DNA from: Allolobophora icterica
Taxonomy: Eukaryota; Annelida; Clitellata; Crassiclitellata; Lumbricidae
Assembly: GCA_963556255.1 (NCBI GenBank)
Contig: OY744615.1
Coordinates: 14,302,031-14,366,030, forward strand
Direction of reading: 5' to 3'
Length of the DNA: 64,000 nt
Positions 13,433 through 25,412 of this stretch are shown here, piece by piece. The notes under the pieces are model-generated. The model did not search any database and was not told the origin of the DNA. It saw only the letters and a list, made by a program, of their open reading frames with translations. The first letter of the stretch is position 1; every line of letters begins with the position of its first letter. The position numbers and the translations under genes were made by a program.

Positions 13433-14094
13433 CAGAGTTGGGCACGATTAGTTAAATTGCTAATTAACTAGAATTAGAATTAATAATAAAAAATTACAAT
13501 TTATATGGCGAATGGCGCCCTTACACCCCCATACCGCTACAAGGCCATCTAAATTAGCCACCGATATTTGCTAATCGACTAGAATTTGAATTAGCAAAAT
13601 CTTGTAGCTAATCGATTAGAATTAGAATTAGCAGCACCTAATTAATTAGCAGTTAGAATTATATTTTTATAATTCATACATATATATTTGCTTCATGAAT
13701 TTGTCAAATTTTTATCAAAGCACAGCAAGCAACAGCACACCATATCGATCGGTCATTGTGAGAAGCATAGAAAACTAAGCATAGAAATAAGAACTTGTAC
13801 TGGTTTCCTTGTTTCATAACCAACAACAGATAACTGAAACATTCTTAAAACTCATTGATAATAAACTCATTAATAATAAACTCATTCTTAATTAACTTGT
13901 TCTTAACATAATTTTAAAAATCTAATCCCTCAGCTATTCGTTTAACAATTAAAATTAGCCAATAATTGCAAATCACTTACAATTAGAATTAGGACCTGGC
14001 AAAGCTAATCTATTAGAATTAGCTGTTGGTCTAATCAATTAGCTAATCAATTAGCTAATCAATTAGAATATAACTGATTAGTTACCCATCTTTG
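13433..14094. mobile_element. Old hAT-like element rich in AATTAGC, 662 bp
   Basis: Ends CAGAGTTGGGCA / TACCCATCTTTG are inverted with mismatches. The flanks acatacac and atatgcac agree at six of eight bases, fitting a decayed target duplication. The interior is full of CTAATCAATTAGC-type palindromic repeats. Confidence 0.6.
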
Positions 14095-14252
14095 ATATGC
14101 ACATCGTAATCGTAAATTCCAAATTTCTAAAGTGCTAATAATAAAGATAAGAGCAGAGCACCATCTTATTCACAAGTCCTGAATATCACAAACATGATGT
14201 GTGTACGTGTTCAAGTAGGCATGATTAGAACATGCAATTACATGTAAGTTCA

Positions 14253-14459
14253 TACAATACAATGCAATACAACTGCATTTGATATTGTCCTCCTTCCGAA
14301 GTGCATACATGACCATACGACAGAACATCGATGGCACTGAGCAACTGCGCATGAAGGACCTGCTCAAGGTCCTTACTCAGCAACAGCCTCGGGAAAAGCT
14401 CGAACCCGCACTCTCCGTGTTGCAGGCCAAGCGCTCTCACCAATCAGCCACAGCGCCAA
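14253..14459 (-). mobile_element. SINE family 1, near full-length copy
   Basis: Read on the minus strand: tRNA-like head (GTGGCTGATTGGTGAGAGC), B-box (GTGCGGGTTCGAGC), body (CCTTGAGCAGGTCCTTCATG), 3' motif (GCACTTCGGAAGGAGG), then (TTGTA)n. This about 207 bp copy is the best reference for the family in the window. Confidence 0.8.
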
Positions 14460-14889
14460 AACATACATACAGACATACACACACATACTCAGGTAGGCCT
14501 TAGTACAGTTCAATATGTCAATGACACAATCAAAAATATCTTGAACAGTTGCTAAACAAAACCCCAAGGATCCTGGAAGTCTGCCGGAGGCAACAGTACC
14601 TCCCGCCATTAATGGAAAACCTCTTACACCTCGTTTAAAATGATTTACGTCTGTTTGTTTCCAGGGCGACCATCCGGATCGCTCCGAGGAAAATCCCTCC
14701 AGATATTCCACCTGCCCTGCGGTGGCAACTCCACAACGGCAAAGCCGAGAGATTTCCATGTAAAAGCGATCATGAAAGAACAGATTATGATATATATAAG
14801 ACATCGATGGAAAATATCGAAGACAACTCTGGCTCTGTACACAGGATATATTTAGTTACATCTCCGTTCATGTAATCGTAATCGTAAGT

Positions 14890-15062
14890 GGGATACGGTA
14901 GCCAATTGGTTACAGTGCTCGCCTTGTAATGCAGAGAGTATGGGTTCGATCCACCACTGAGAACCTTTACTCTGTTGAGACCTTGAGCAAGTCCTTCACA
15001 CACAATTGCTTGGGGCCATAGATTGATGCCTAGTTACTAGACAGTGATGCCTTAAAAAGCCA
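14890..15062 (+). mobile_element. SINE family 1 copy with (AAT)n tail
   Basis: Head GTAGCCAATTGGTTACAGTG, B-box GTATGGGTTCGATCC and body CAAGTCCTTCACACACAATT. It runs directly into the (AAT)n at 15067. Confidence 0.75.
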
Positions 15063-15066
15063 TGCA

Positions 15067-15373
<307 letters not shown>

Positions 15374-15529
15374 TAAGCTAGCTATCTCTTTCATCGGCTT
15401 TCAATAATCATCCAGAGCTCTGATCAGTGCTGTCTCTTTTCAAAGTACCTTCATTATGCCTCAATAGGAGGCGACGTTACCGTTCCAGATGCTCATTTTT
15501 CTGTCTCTGAACAATTTTCTTTATTACCT

Positions 15530-15686
15530 GAGGGAGTTGACAACGGGGAGTTGAAAATGGGGGGTTGACAATGGGATGTCGACAAAGGATCGATAACAGA
15601 GGTTTTTAAATGGGGAGTTGACAATGGGGTTGACCATGGGAGGGAGGTGTTGATAGAGTTGACAATAGGGGGTTGACAATGTGGAG
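15530..15686. repeat. GGGGAGTTGACAAT minisatellite
   Basis: About ten degenerate units of 13-17 bases. The hAT at 15687 inserted at its right end. A related GTCAACATTAA pattern in the reverse sense lies at about 17810-18000. Confidence 0.7.
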
Positions 15687-17344
15687 CAGAGGCGTAGCTA
15701 GGGGGGGGCAGGGGGGGGGCATGTGCCCCCGGGCGCCAAAGGAAGGGGGCGCCAAAATGAGGGTTAACAATTAATATTTTTTCCTTATTTTGCTGTAATT
15801 TTAACTATTTATTCCATAAATTATAAGATTTAATTTTGGCGCCCCAAAAATGTCCAGTTATATGGAGCGCTAAATGGGGCGCCAAAATCATCAGAGATGA
15901 TTTTGGCGCCCCATTTTCAACTTCTTTGTTTGGGAAACTTTTAACCAGCTGGAATGAATAGCTGCATTCTGCTGCATCCTTGGCCTAGGGAGGGCGGTGG
16001 TATGCAGTATGCTGCCTCGGTAGGAGTAGCATCTGTCCACGTGCGTTTGGGCTGCCTGGGGGTTAATCTAGCTCGGCCCGGCTTGGCTCTTGCGCCCCAT
16101 AATTAGGGTATGGAATATTACAGTAGGCATCATGGACACAGGGCGACTGCTGGTGCTGGCTGCTGTATCCAACTCGGCAGCTGATGGCTACAGAGGCTCT
16201 GGAGTGATTTGTTTACTTTATTGGGCCAAGAGGTCAAAATTACAAGCTAATTTTCAATAAGGCAGACATGCAGTCTTAGTCTGAGCGTGTAGACCGAATT
16301 ATCAGAGCCCACGGTATAAGTCAGTAAGTACTCGCAGTTTAGCTATCTTGGATTTCAATTCTGAAGCATTAGGATAAAATAAAACAAATATGTACCATCT
16401 GCTGCTGTAAGATATTATTTTAAATTTTTACATTTTTCAGTTAAATAATGGTAAATGTAAATGTAATGTAAATGTAAATCTCCGAAATCTCTCAGCGCCA
16501 CTCAAAAGCCACGTCATGGAGACCAGCTTATTCACCGGCGCTATTATCAAATCAAGTCCGTAATAGCCATGTCCGCCTTGTCCGTTCCGGTGCCAGGTCA
16601 GAGTCCGGGGAGGTCAAGCCGAGGAGACAGCAGGGTGCTACGGTGGTAATCGGTGATGATATCTTACAGCCATATGCCAGGAAAAAACTAAGTGAAGCTG
16701 AGGGCCGTAAAAGAAAGAAAGAAGCTGAGAAGACATAAAAGTCTAGTAGGCCTTCATTTCTGGCAAGTTTTCTTTAAAAAGCCAAGATGACAGAAGCTGA
16801 AGCTGAAAACTCCAACTCTTCAAAATCCGAAGACGGTGGAAGCGGATATCAACCACCTGTTTTAGAACATGAGATGGTTGACAGAGGTTGAACCATACCA
16901 AGACCACAACACGGAGGAAAGCATGGTTCAGACAGATGTTACTGACTATGCCGAGGAAAACATCGCGGATGTCGTTGTTGAACAGGTTCAAAAAGACGTC
17001 GAACTTGCTAGAAATGACGGAGACAACGAGACTGAAGAATCCTCTGCTAAAGAAGCTGATGCTAATCCAAGAAAAATTAATCTTTTGTAGACTATAGGCT
17101 ATGTCTACGAGTTTAGGACAGTCATATGTATAATTTGAATTTATTGACTTTTTAAAAACAATGTCTACGATCGTATATAGATTTTCAGAACCTAATTATA
17201 CTACACTATTAATTTGTAGTTTTGATATTTTATGTCATTAAAATTTAAATTGCCATTCGATGTATTTGGAAAATGTGAACCGGGGGGGGGGCCGCCAATT
17301 TCATAGTTCGCCCCCGGGCGCAAAATACCCTAGCTACGCCGCTG
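15687..17344. mobile_element. hAT element, 1658 bp, with broken transposase N-terminus
   Basis: Inverted ends CAGAGGCGTAGCTAG / CTAGCTACGCCGCTG with the exact duplication atgtggag at 15679-15686 and 17345-17352. The central region reads, with stops and shifts, a basic stretch (KLSEAEGRKRKKEAE) and SSRPSFLASFL, then an acidic frame to a stop at 17090. I know this kind of Lys/Arg-rich leader from hAT transposases of the ZMYM1/TTF-finger type. The catalytic and dimerisation parts are absent. Confidence 0.8.
16669..17090 (+). pseudogene. hAT transposase N-terminal relic
   Basis: Inside the 1.66 kb element. Frame one gives a Lys/Arg-rich segment and SSRPSFLASFL with in-frame stops. Another frame from 16869 gives about 73 codons of acidic sequence ending KINLL-stop. 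No DDE or dimerisation motifs are seen, so it cannot make an active enzyme. Confidence 0.4.
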
Positions 17345-17370
17345 ATGTGGAGTAAAGAAAGAAGGGAAGA

Positions 17371-17645
17371 AGGGCAGTCCCTTAAGCTAGCCCTTGAGGA
17401 GCCATGGGTATGAAGTGTTAGCGACTTCATTTTCTTAGCCTCGGCATATGACAGCGGGTGGCCAGTCCCTCTCCCTCGCCGTCTCATCTTCCCACCGACA
17501 GTGTACGGTCAGCGTACTCATTATAGATGAGTTGGCTAGGGGTGCAGTTGGGGCAGAAATCTCGAACCAAATTACTACCCTGGCGGGATTTGAACATCCG
17601 ACCTCTTGGTTGACAGTCCAGCACGCTAACAACTACACTACACCA
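17371..17645 (-). mobile_element. SINE family 2 copy (tRNA-derived)
   Basis: On the minus strand a tRNA-like head (GTAGTTGTTAGCGTGCTGG) with B-box GGATGTTCAAATCCCG is followed by a conserved core (GCCACCCGCTGTCATATGC, then AAAATGAAGTCGCTAAC). The same core recurs at 20402, 28363, 31143, 32531 and 59605, always in this orientation within the window. Confidence 0.75.
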
Positions 17646-17652
17646 TCGAAAA

Positions 17653-18000
17653 CCCTCAACAGCTAATAATGGGATACAGAAATGCCAAATCAGGTTTTAA
17701 CACTGATGAATTGTGCTTGGCACTAGCACTTCAGAAGTCTCTGGATTTCACTGCAATAGAATAGATTTTAATAGATAACTTGGTAAAAACTAATATTAAA
17801 TCAACAATAACTAAGGAGTCAACATTAAGAAACCCTCTTCACTCAGGAGTCAATATTAAAGCCCCAAATAGAATCAAGTCAATCAACATCAAGACTAGAA
17901 AACCTAATGAACTCAGGAATCAACATTAACACCCCGATAAACTCAGACGTCAACAGTAAAACCCCAATTAACTGAGGCGTCATCAACATTAAAACCTCAG
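17653..18000. other. Short AACATTAA / CCCC tandem-like DNA, no gene
   Basis: Loose repeats of GTCAACATTAAAACCCC are visible from about 17810. Nothing coding is recognised. Confidence 0.4.
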
Positions 18001-18239
18001 CTAACTCATCCGTCCACATTTGAGGGCATTCCAACGCCGCCAAGGCAAGACACGCAAGCAAACGCAATCAAACACACAGGCTGCCAAAGAGACATGCAAG
18101 CAGACGCAGGCAAACGTACACAAGGGAAGACAGAGAGAGAGAGAGTCAGGCAAGCATGCAGCCTGCGGCCAGAGCGAAACCAAAATCTCGAAAAGATACG
18201 TAATATTTCCAAGATAACAAACGAATCGCGCAATTCTTA

Positions 18240-18585
18240 CCACTTGAAACGTCACAAGAGATAAAAAGTCAAGTCGCCGCGTTCGCTCCTTCTACCTCCA
18301 GTCGGACCAACCCTGAGCACTGCCACCTGGCGTCCAAAACACCTTCACTTCCGGCCAAGCGTCGAACCCACACCGACGGGAAGAGAAAACAAACCTCCGC
18401 CTCGCCGCAGAACTCGACGGCAACACACCTAGGGCGATGGATGGATGAACTCCCAACTCAATTTAAGTCGGCTTCCCTGGAAACACCGGATTCGATGCGC
18501 GCCTTGGCTTATTATTGCGCGCGCGGATGATGTACGATTGGTGGCCGCAAGCGACGCCAGGCGGCGCTGATCTCGCATTTCCAAG
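18240..18585 (-). promoter_or_regulatory. CpG-rich block, possible promoter and first exon
   Basis: About 340 bases much richer in CG dinucleotides than the surroundings. On the minus strand a donor-like AAGTG|GTAAGAATT lies at the left edge (about 18240). This would fit a non-coding first exon and promoter of a gene reading leftward, but I find no matching coding exon downstream, so the assignment is tentative. Confidence 0.3.
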
Positions 18586-18599
18586 TCACTAAGTGTGTT

Positions 18600-18895
18600 T
18601 TGGCAGCGGGGGAAGCAGAGACAAAGGGAGGGAGGCAGAGACGAAGGGAGGGAGGCAGAGACGAAGGGAGGGAGTCAGAGAAGAAGGAAGGGAGTCAGAG
18701 AAGAAGGAAGGTAGGCAGGCAGAGACAAAGGAGGGAGGGGGAAACGAAGGGAGGAAGGCAGAGAAGAAGGGAGGAGGCAGAGACGAAGAGAGGGAGGCAG
18801 AGAAGAAGGAAGGAGGCAGAGACGAAGAGAGGGAGGCAGAGGCGAAGACAGGGAGGCAGAGAGAGGCAGAAAGGGAATCAGAGAAATGTAAATGC
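18600..18895. repeat. GGGAGGCAGAGACGAA purine minisatellite
   Basis: About 18 units of 15-17 bases on a polypurine strand. Open frames of Arg/Glu/Lys on the plus strand and Ser/Leu/Pro on the minus strand follow from the repeat. Confidence 0.9.
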
Positions 18896-18916
18896 AAGTG
18901 CAAGCGAATTTCTCTA

Positions 18917-19003
18917 GCAACCATACACCCTGCTCATTTTTCAATGAATTGATCGGGTGAGATCCTTCACCACTTCTGCCCGTTTGAATGGGTGCCACAC
19001 CAA
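18917..19003 (-). mobile_element. SINE family 3 fragment
   Basis: Shares TCAATGAATTGATCGGGTGA and CCCGTTTGAATGGGTGCCAC with the fuller copy at 21113-21292. Confidence 0.55.
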
Positions 19004-19089
19004 AGACAGGGAAGCAAATAGGAATGGTTAGCGGTTTGGAGATGAAACAAACCAGAAAGGTGGGAAGGTAGAGGGTGAAGGCATACAAA

Positions 19090-20062
<973 letters not shown>

Positions 20063-20401
20063 GAAGGCAGACATTGAGTGTATCAATCCATGTATCAGAT
20101 CTGTTCCGTCGGCACTTGAATCCTGTCCGGAGTCAGAGATTCTAAAGGGATATTAACGAGACCTTAAATCAAAGCCACGCCAAAGAAATCAGCTCCATAG
20201 GGGCAGTCAGGTCCAGCCACAGGCCCGTACCAGAGTCACAAACGAGTTTCATTGGCAAAGGGATGGCTACCAGAAAGGGGCATATCAGCCGGAATAAATA
20301 CAGGGATGAGAAATGCGTACCGTAGGTAAAGTGAGCATTGCATTACACAACAGCTCACCATAGGGGAGCTGCGATTCAACCGTTGGGTGAAAGACCCATA
20401 A

Positions 20402-20645
20402 AAGAACAGTGCTTAGGCTAGCCTGAAAGGGAGCCATAGTATGAAGCGTTAACAACTTCATTCTCTTAGGCTCAGCATATGAGGGCGGGAGGCCAATCCC
20501 TTCCCTCGCCGTCTGTTTTTCCCACCGACTGTGTACCGTCAGTGTACTCATTATAGCTGAGTTTAGCTAGAGGGCACAGGTGCAGCAGCACTCTCTAAAA
20601 AATTTCCTTCCCTGGCTGGGTTTGAACCCCGGTCAAGGGCCGTTA
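20402..20645 (-). mobile_element. SINE family 2 copy
   Basis: Core CTTCATTCTCTTAGGCTCAG and B-box complement GGGTTTGAACCCCGG. The head end is truncated near 20645. Between 20646 and 21110 no feature is recognised. Confidence 0.7.
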
Positions 20646-21112
20646 ATAGTCTGTTGGGGGGACCCCGAGATGTACGTGAAGAATAAAATTATGTGTCTTC
20701 AGTAATGGATCGTATGAAACAGTGCATGGGCAAAAAGACTTATGGCAGAGGCAAATACTTGGGCAAAACGTATCTTCAGTGGGTGAGACCGTGAGAGTCC
20801 TCCTTCTTACCCCACAGCCTACAGATCACAGCCTACAACTCATAAGAAATTGTAAATAATTGCGATGTGTCTATACATTTATTTATACAGATACATTACC
20901 GAACATGCAAATTTCTACTATGTTCAGAGCCCAACTGACATCTGATGGCTTATTTGCAGTTGAAGCGCTGAGAGAACAGTCCATTAGGACTCGTCTCCCA
21001 TAACGCCCCGCCAAACCTTATAATGGTAAGCGATGACACGCATGTTTATATTCTTCTAAAAGTAGATGCTGGGCGGAAGTTTCGGATGTTGGCCTACACG
21101 TTTTTCTATAGC

Positions 21113-21292
21113 GACCGTATGACCTCCACCCTCCCCAATTGTCAATGAATTGATCGGGTGAGATCCTTCACCACCACTGCCCGTTTGAATGGGCACCACG
21201 CCGTTTACGGTCCCCCATACTAGCCCGAGATTTAAACCAGCAACCTCGCACACAGGGACGTACGCTCTGAACAGTACAGCTAACTAGGCCAA
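21113..21292 (-). mobile_element. SINE family 3 copy
   Basis: On the minus strand a tRNA-like head (TGGCCTAGTTAGCTGTACTG, then GGTTTAAATCTCGGG) leads into the family body with CCATTCAAACGGGC. Its 3' part matches 18917-19003 and the piece at 47080. Confidence 0.6.
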
Positions 21293-21583
21293 TAGGCCCA
21301 TAGGGTTGCCAGGTGACACCGAAAGAGTTTAGCTTCTGAAATCGTAGGTAGGGCCAGTGGCGGCTCTAGGCTTTTCCAACAGGGGCGGGGGGGGCACGGA
21401 GGGGTCGGGGAACCTGACACAGGGGCCATGCAGTTGGATGTCCGGCATCGTCAAAACTGAGAGTGGTGATAAGAGAACTGTATTGGACCTAGGCCTACAT
21501 GAATTGTTTACCTCAACAACCTCAAGTTAAGACAATATGGATACAAACTCACTTTATTAAAAGAAACCATATAAACTATAAAC

Positions 21584-22378
21584 CATAGATGTTAAAAACG
21601 TTTTTTTCGTTTTTTATTTTTTTCCAGAAAACGTCGTTTTTTTCGTTTTTTTATTTTTCTTGTCGTTTTTTTTCCGTTTTTATGTAACTTTATTTATTGA
21701 TTTATTTACTGTCTGTTAATGTTTTTCAGTTTCTGTTTAATTTTTTGTCTGATGTCCCTTACGTTGTCTCCGTACATTCAAGGATTCAGCTAATTTACCT
21801 CACTATTTACGTCATCATTTTGAGAAATAAATACTTTATGAAAGACCACAGTACCAGAAATACAATTTTATAAAGTTATTTCTAAGTTATCTAAAATACC
21901 AAAAGAAAAGGGTGCGGAATGGATTCACGTTACTTTGATACACGAGAAAGACAAAAACTCAGCATTGGTTAAATTGAAATGTATTTACTGTGAGAAAGTT
22001 TACACTATATAATCAATACCTACAAAGTTTAGTTTTTAATTGTGTCAGTTTAGTCAGCATGAACTTATGTGGACATATGTTAACAATTCAAATTTGAAAA
22101 AAATTCGATATTTTTAATTTATCAATTTCTTATTAGACCAAACCTATAAGAAATAAATGATGTTATTTAGTGTTTACTAATAAAGTTGTGTTATTTGCTG
22201 ATTAAATTCGGTAAAGAAGGTTTTTAATTTTAAATAGAAGTAGGGCCTACAAGATGCGAGAAAGTCAAATTATTTTCTTTTGTCGTTTTTTCCCGTTTTT
22301 TTCCGTTTTTTATTTTTTCAAAAAAAACGACGTTTTTTTCCGTTTTTTATTTAGTTTCTATCGTTTTTAACAACTATG
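21584..22378 (+). mobile_element. hAT element with CATAG-TGTTAAAAACG ends, copy 1
   Basis: Ends CATAGATGTTAAAAACG and CGTTTTTAACAACTATG. The exact duplication ctataaac lies at 21576-21583 and 22379-22386. It is nearly the same sequence as 31635-32426 in reverse orientation. Both ends are rich in CGTTTTTTAT-like subterminal repeats. Confidence 0.88.
21917..22012 (+). pseudogene. BED-type zinc-finger remnant of a hAT transposase
   Basis: The frame starting GAATGG reads EWIHVTL, about 15 residues, then KCIYCEKVYT and a stop. A Trp/His pair followed by C-x2-C is the N-terminal half of a BED finger, the DNA-binding domain at the start of many hAT transposases. The second His/Cys pair is missing. 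The reverse copy at about 32000-32095 keeps the same block with KCIFCEK. Confidence 0.55.
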
Positions 22379-22606
22379 CTATAAACAATACATATGCTTA
22401 ATGGAGTGCAAGTTAACGAATGTTATGCCTAAAATCAAACTCGTCCACAAAGGCATCCATGTTAATCCTGGGGAATTTCATGGCTAAGGTCTTTCAACAT
22501 AATATAACTGCTATACAATAATGCAAAATACTCATTATTATCATGATTTAATAAAGTCGTGTTTTGGAGTTAATGATTGTATACCAATCATACAGTAAGC
22601 GAAAAG

Positions 22607-22972
22607 TCAGAGAATTGTCCATTTAGTTCGGAAATGATAGATCAATAACTGGATAGTAGATAAGTTGCCTAAATGCAGTCTGTGCACATGTGTCCACTTC
22701 AGAATGATGCCTGGGAATTTTACAGACACACTGTTTGGGTAGTACAATAAATGCCTAGAACTATAAGTGTTACTGAGCTCCTTGAGTTGCCTCACCGGTT
22801 CCTCTGGATATAGGCCTAATTCACTCTGTGCTTCAGCCCATTTCTTATCTATAAGAGAACTTGAAATAAAAACATAACCTTTCAAGTAATTTAAAAAATT
22901 CCTACCCTCTGAGATAGATTTATATGCAGTTGTGCATCGATGAAAATTCAATTTCTTACAATTTATGTGCAT
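22607..22972 (-). pseudogene. Transposase-like relic, probably hAT
   Basis: A 121-codon minus-strand frame contains KKWAEAQSELGLYPEEP and VRQLKELSNT. This recalls the middle of ZMYM1-like hAT transposases, where LKELSDTRW precedes a conserved Arg/Trp block. After SNT the frame no longer resembles the family, suggesting a shift. It sits in the 5.6 kb element and may be part of its original transposase. Confidence 0.4.
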
Positions 22973-24462
22973 AAGATTGGAACTAAATGGCCAATAGAGC
23001 TAACTGCCTTGCCAGCTGCTGTACATCCTTATTTACACCGCTCATAAATGATCCCGTTCATTACATTTGCATCATCATATACCTTGACCCGCTAAATATG
23101 ACCCGATGTCAAAACCCTATGTATGTAAAGCCTAAAATAAGCCCTGATAGTGACTGTACAATTAATCCGTTTGCAGCTGAGTCATTTTCCGGTAAATGCA
23201 TAAATTGACAATTCAGCTGTCCCCGGTCGTTTCTCAGAAAACAATACCTAGTCTGATCATGCTAAGTGATTAGATTAAAACGTTATTGATCAGTCAACAA
23301 TTTATAAGACCTTTGAAAGTAATTCAGAGCAATAAAATAATTTATTAAAATTTATTTTGAATCAAAAATGTTCCACTCCGTTACCGTCCCTAGGCTATAG
23401 TACATATTGCTTTCGTCTACAATTTTAAAATGATTTGCATTAAACCAAAAAATTTGACTGTTTCTTTTATAATAAACATAATTGCATATTTCTAAATACA
23501 ACTTGGTGAACCGGATCTTCAGTATAATTTTTAAAAACATATTTTAACTTGTCCCCGGAAAATTATGTCCGCTCCGTTAACATGTAAAAATTATCTCGTA
23601 TCTCACAACCCTTTCAGTTCTTTGGTCTCGCAACTTAACACATCTCTTCTGTGAAGATCTATGTAAGTAAGTATGTCTTAATACAGGATCTGAATGCTAA
23701 GACAAATTTCTTACAAATTTTCATTTATTACGTACCTAATGTGTTTTTTCATTATACATCCACTCCGTTACTGCATTTTTGCAATGATTATGAATAAATT
23801 TAATATAAATAATATTTTTAATATAACATTTATAAGGTATATAATGAGTGTACCGACGATTAATGTGGACGCATGAGAGATAATATGATATTTACCATGC
23901 TGATACACAAATTGTCCACTCCGTAAACTGTCCACTCAATTACCATAAATGTGACCCTTGAGGTACTAAAATTTATTCCGCTGTCAGGATAAGTCGTCTA
24001 CTTAAATTATCATTTCTAATACAACTTATATAACAATATATGACATTTTTAATAAATTTTTGTTTCGGCAGACTGTTTTTTTTTTAAATTCACTTTTCAC
24101 ATTCTGTGCTCAATTCTCGACAGATGGTAACGGAGCGGAACTTTTAATGGTAATTTTATATGTAATTTTGATGTTATGAGCAGATTTTTAAGACACCATC
24201 ATAAATATTTTAATGTTTTTTTTGTTCATTTGATCACTGGCAATGATTGGCTCAAGTGATTTTTATTTTGTTAGTTGGCCAAAAAAAATACAGTCAACTT
24301 TACATTGATTAGATTTTCTATTTTTCTTTCGGAAACAGAGTGGAATTTCTTAACAAAATTTAAAATGTGATGGAATTAAATAATCATTTGTATTGTAATT
24401 TCTTTTATATTTCTTTTACTAGCTGGATTACCCGGCGTTGCCCGGGGTTATAAGTTTCACAC

Positions 24463-24764
24463 CACCACCACCACCACCACCACCACCACCACCACCCACC
24501 ACCACCACCACCACCACCACCACCACCACCACCACCACCACCACCACCACCACCACCACCACCACCACCACCACCACCACCACCACCACCACCACCACCA
24601 CCACCACCACCACCACCACCACCACCACCACCACCACCACCACCACCACCACCACCACCACCACCACCACCACCACCACCACCACCACCACCACCACCAC
24701 CACCACCACCACCACCACCACCACCACCACCACCACCACCACCACCACCACCACCACCACCACC

Positions 24765-24823
<59 letters not shown>
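24463..24823. repeat. (CCA)n then (ACA)n microsatellite, about 360 bp
   Basis: An essentially perfect CCA run to about 24780 followed by ACA to 24823. Poly-Thr, poly-Gly, poly-Val and poly-Trp frames are artefacts. Confidence 0.97.
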
Positions 24824-24824
24824 C

Positions 24825-25412
24825 GACTGCTTGGCAATCTTGGCAGTCGCCCTCTGGCGGCGACTGCTTCGCAGTCTTGGAGGCCATTGTGGCGTCTGGC
24901 GACCTGTGGCGGAGACTGCTTCGCAGTCTTGTAGACGCCTTCTGGCATCTAGCGACCTCTGCCGTGGACTGACTGCTTCGCAGTCGCCCTCTGGCGGCGA
25001 CTGCTTCCCAGTCTTGGAGGCCCTTGTGGCGTCTGGCGACGTCTGGCGGAGACTGCTTCGCAGTCTTGTAGACGCCTTCTGGCGTCTAGCGACCTCTGCC
25101 GTGGAGTGACTGCTTCGCAGTCGCCCTCTGGCGGCGACTGCTTCGCAGTCTTGGAGGCCCTTGTGGCGTGTGGCGACCTGTGGGGGAGACTGCTTCGCAG
25201 TCTTGTAGACGACTTCTGGCGTACAGCGGAGACTGCTTCGCAGTCTTGTATACGCCTTCTGGCGTCTAGCGACCTCTGCCGTGGAGTGACTGCTTCACAG
25301 TCGCCCTCTGGCGGCGACTGCTTCGCAGTCTTGGAGGCCCTTGTGGCGTCTGGCGACCTGTGGGGGAGACTGCTTCGCAGTCTCCCGTGGACTGACTACT
25401 TCGCAGTCGAAG
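24825..25412. repeat. 137-bp tandem array built on the palindrome GACTGCTTCGCAGTC
   Basis: The unit start CTCTGGCGGCGACTGC recurs at 24852, 24989, 25126 and 25306 (spacing 137, 137, 180). About 14 occurrences of GACTGCTTCGCAGTC or one-base variants are present, each able to fold as a 6-bp stem with a TTC loop. The 180 spacing comes from an extra roughly 43-base internal copy at about 25205-25250. The Ser/Gly/Asp/Cys-rich frames are periodic with the repeat. Confidence 0.85.

Noticed and set aside
14253..14459. True tRNA gene
   Set aside because: The A- and B-boxes are present but the acceptor stem does not close and the sequence continues into a SINE body and tail. The same applies to the other tRNA-like heads here.
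24405..25109. Long poly-Gly, poly-Val, poly-Thr and poly-Trp frames
   Set aside because: They are products of the (CCA)n/(ACA)n tract. No start context or family content.
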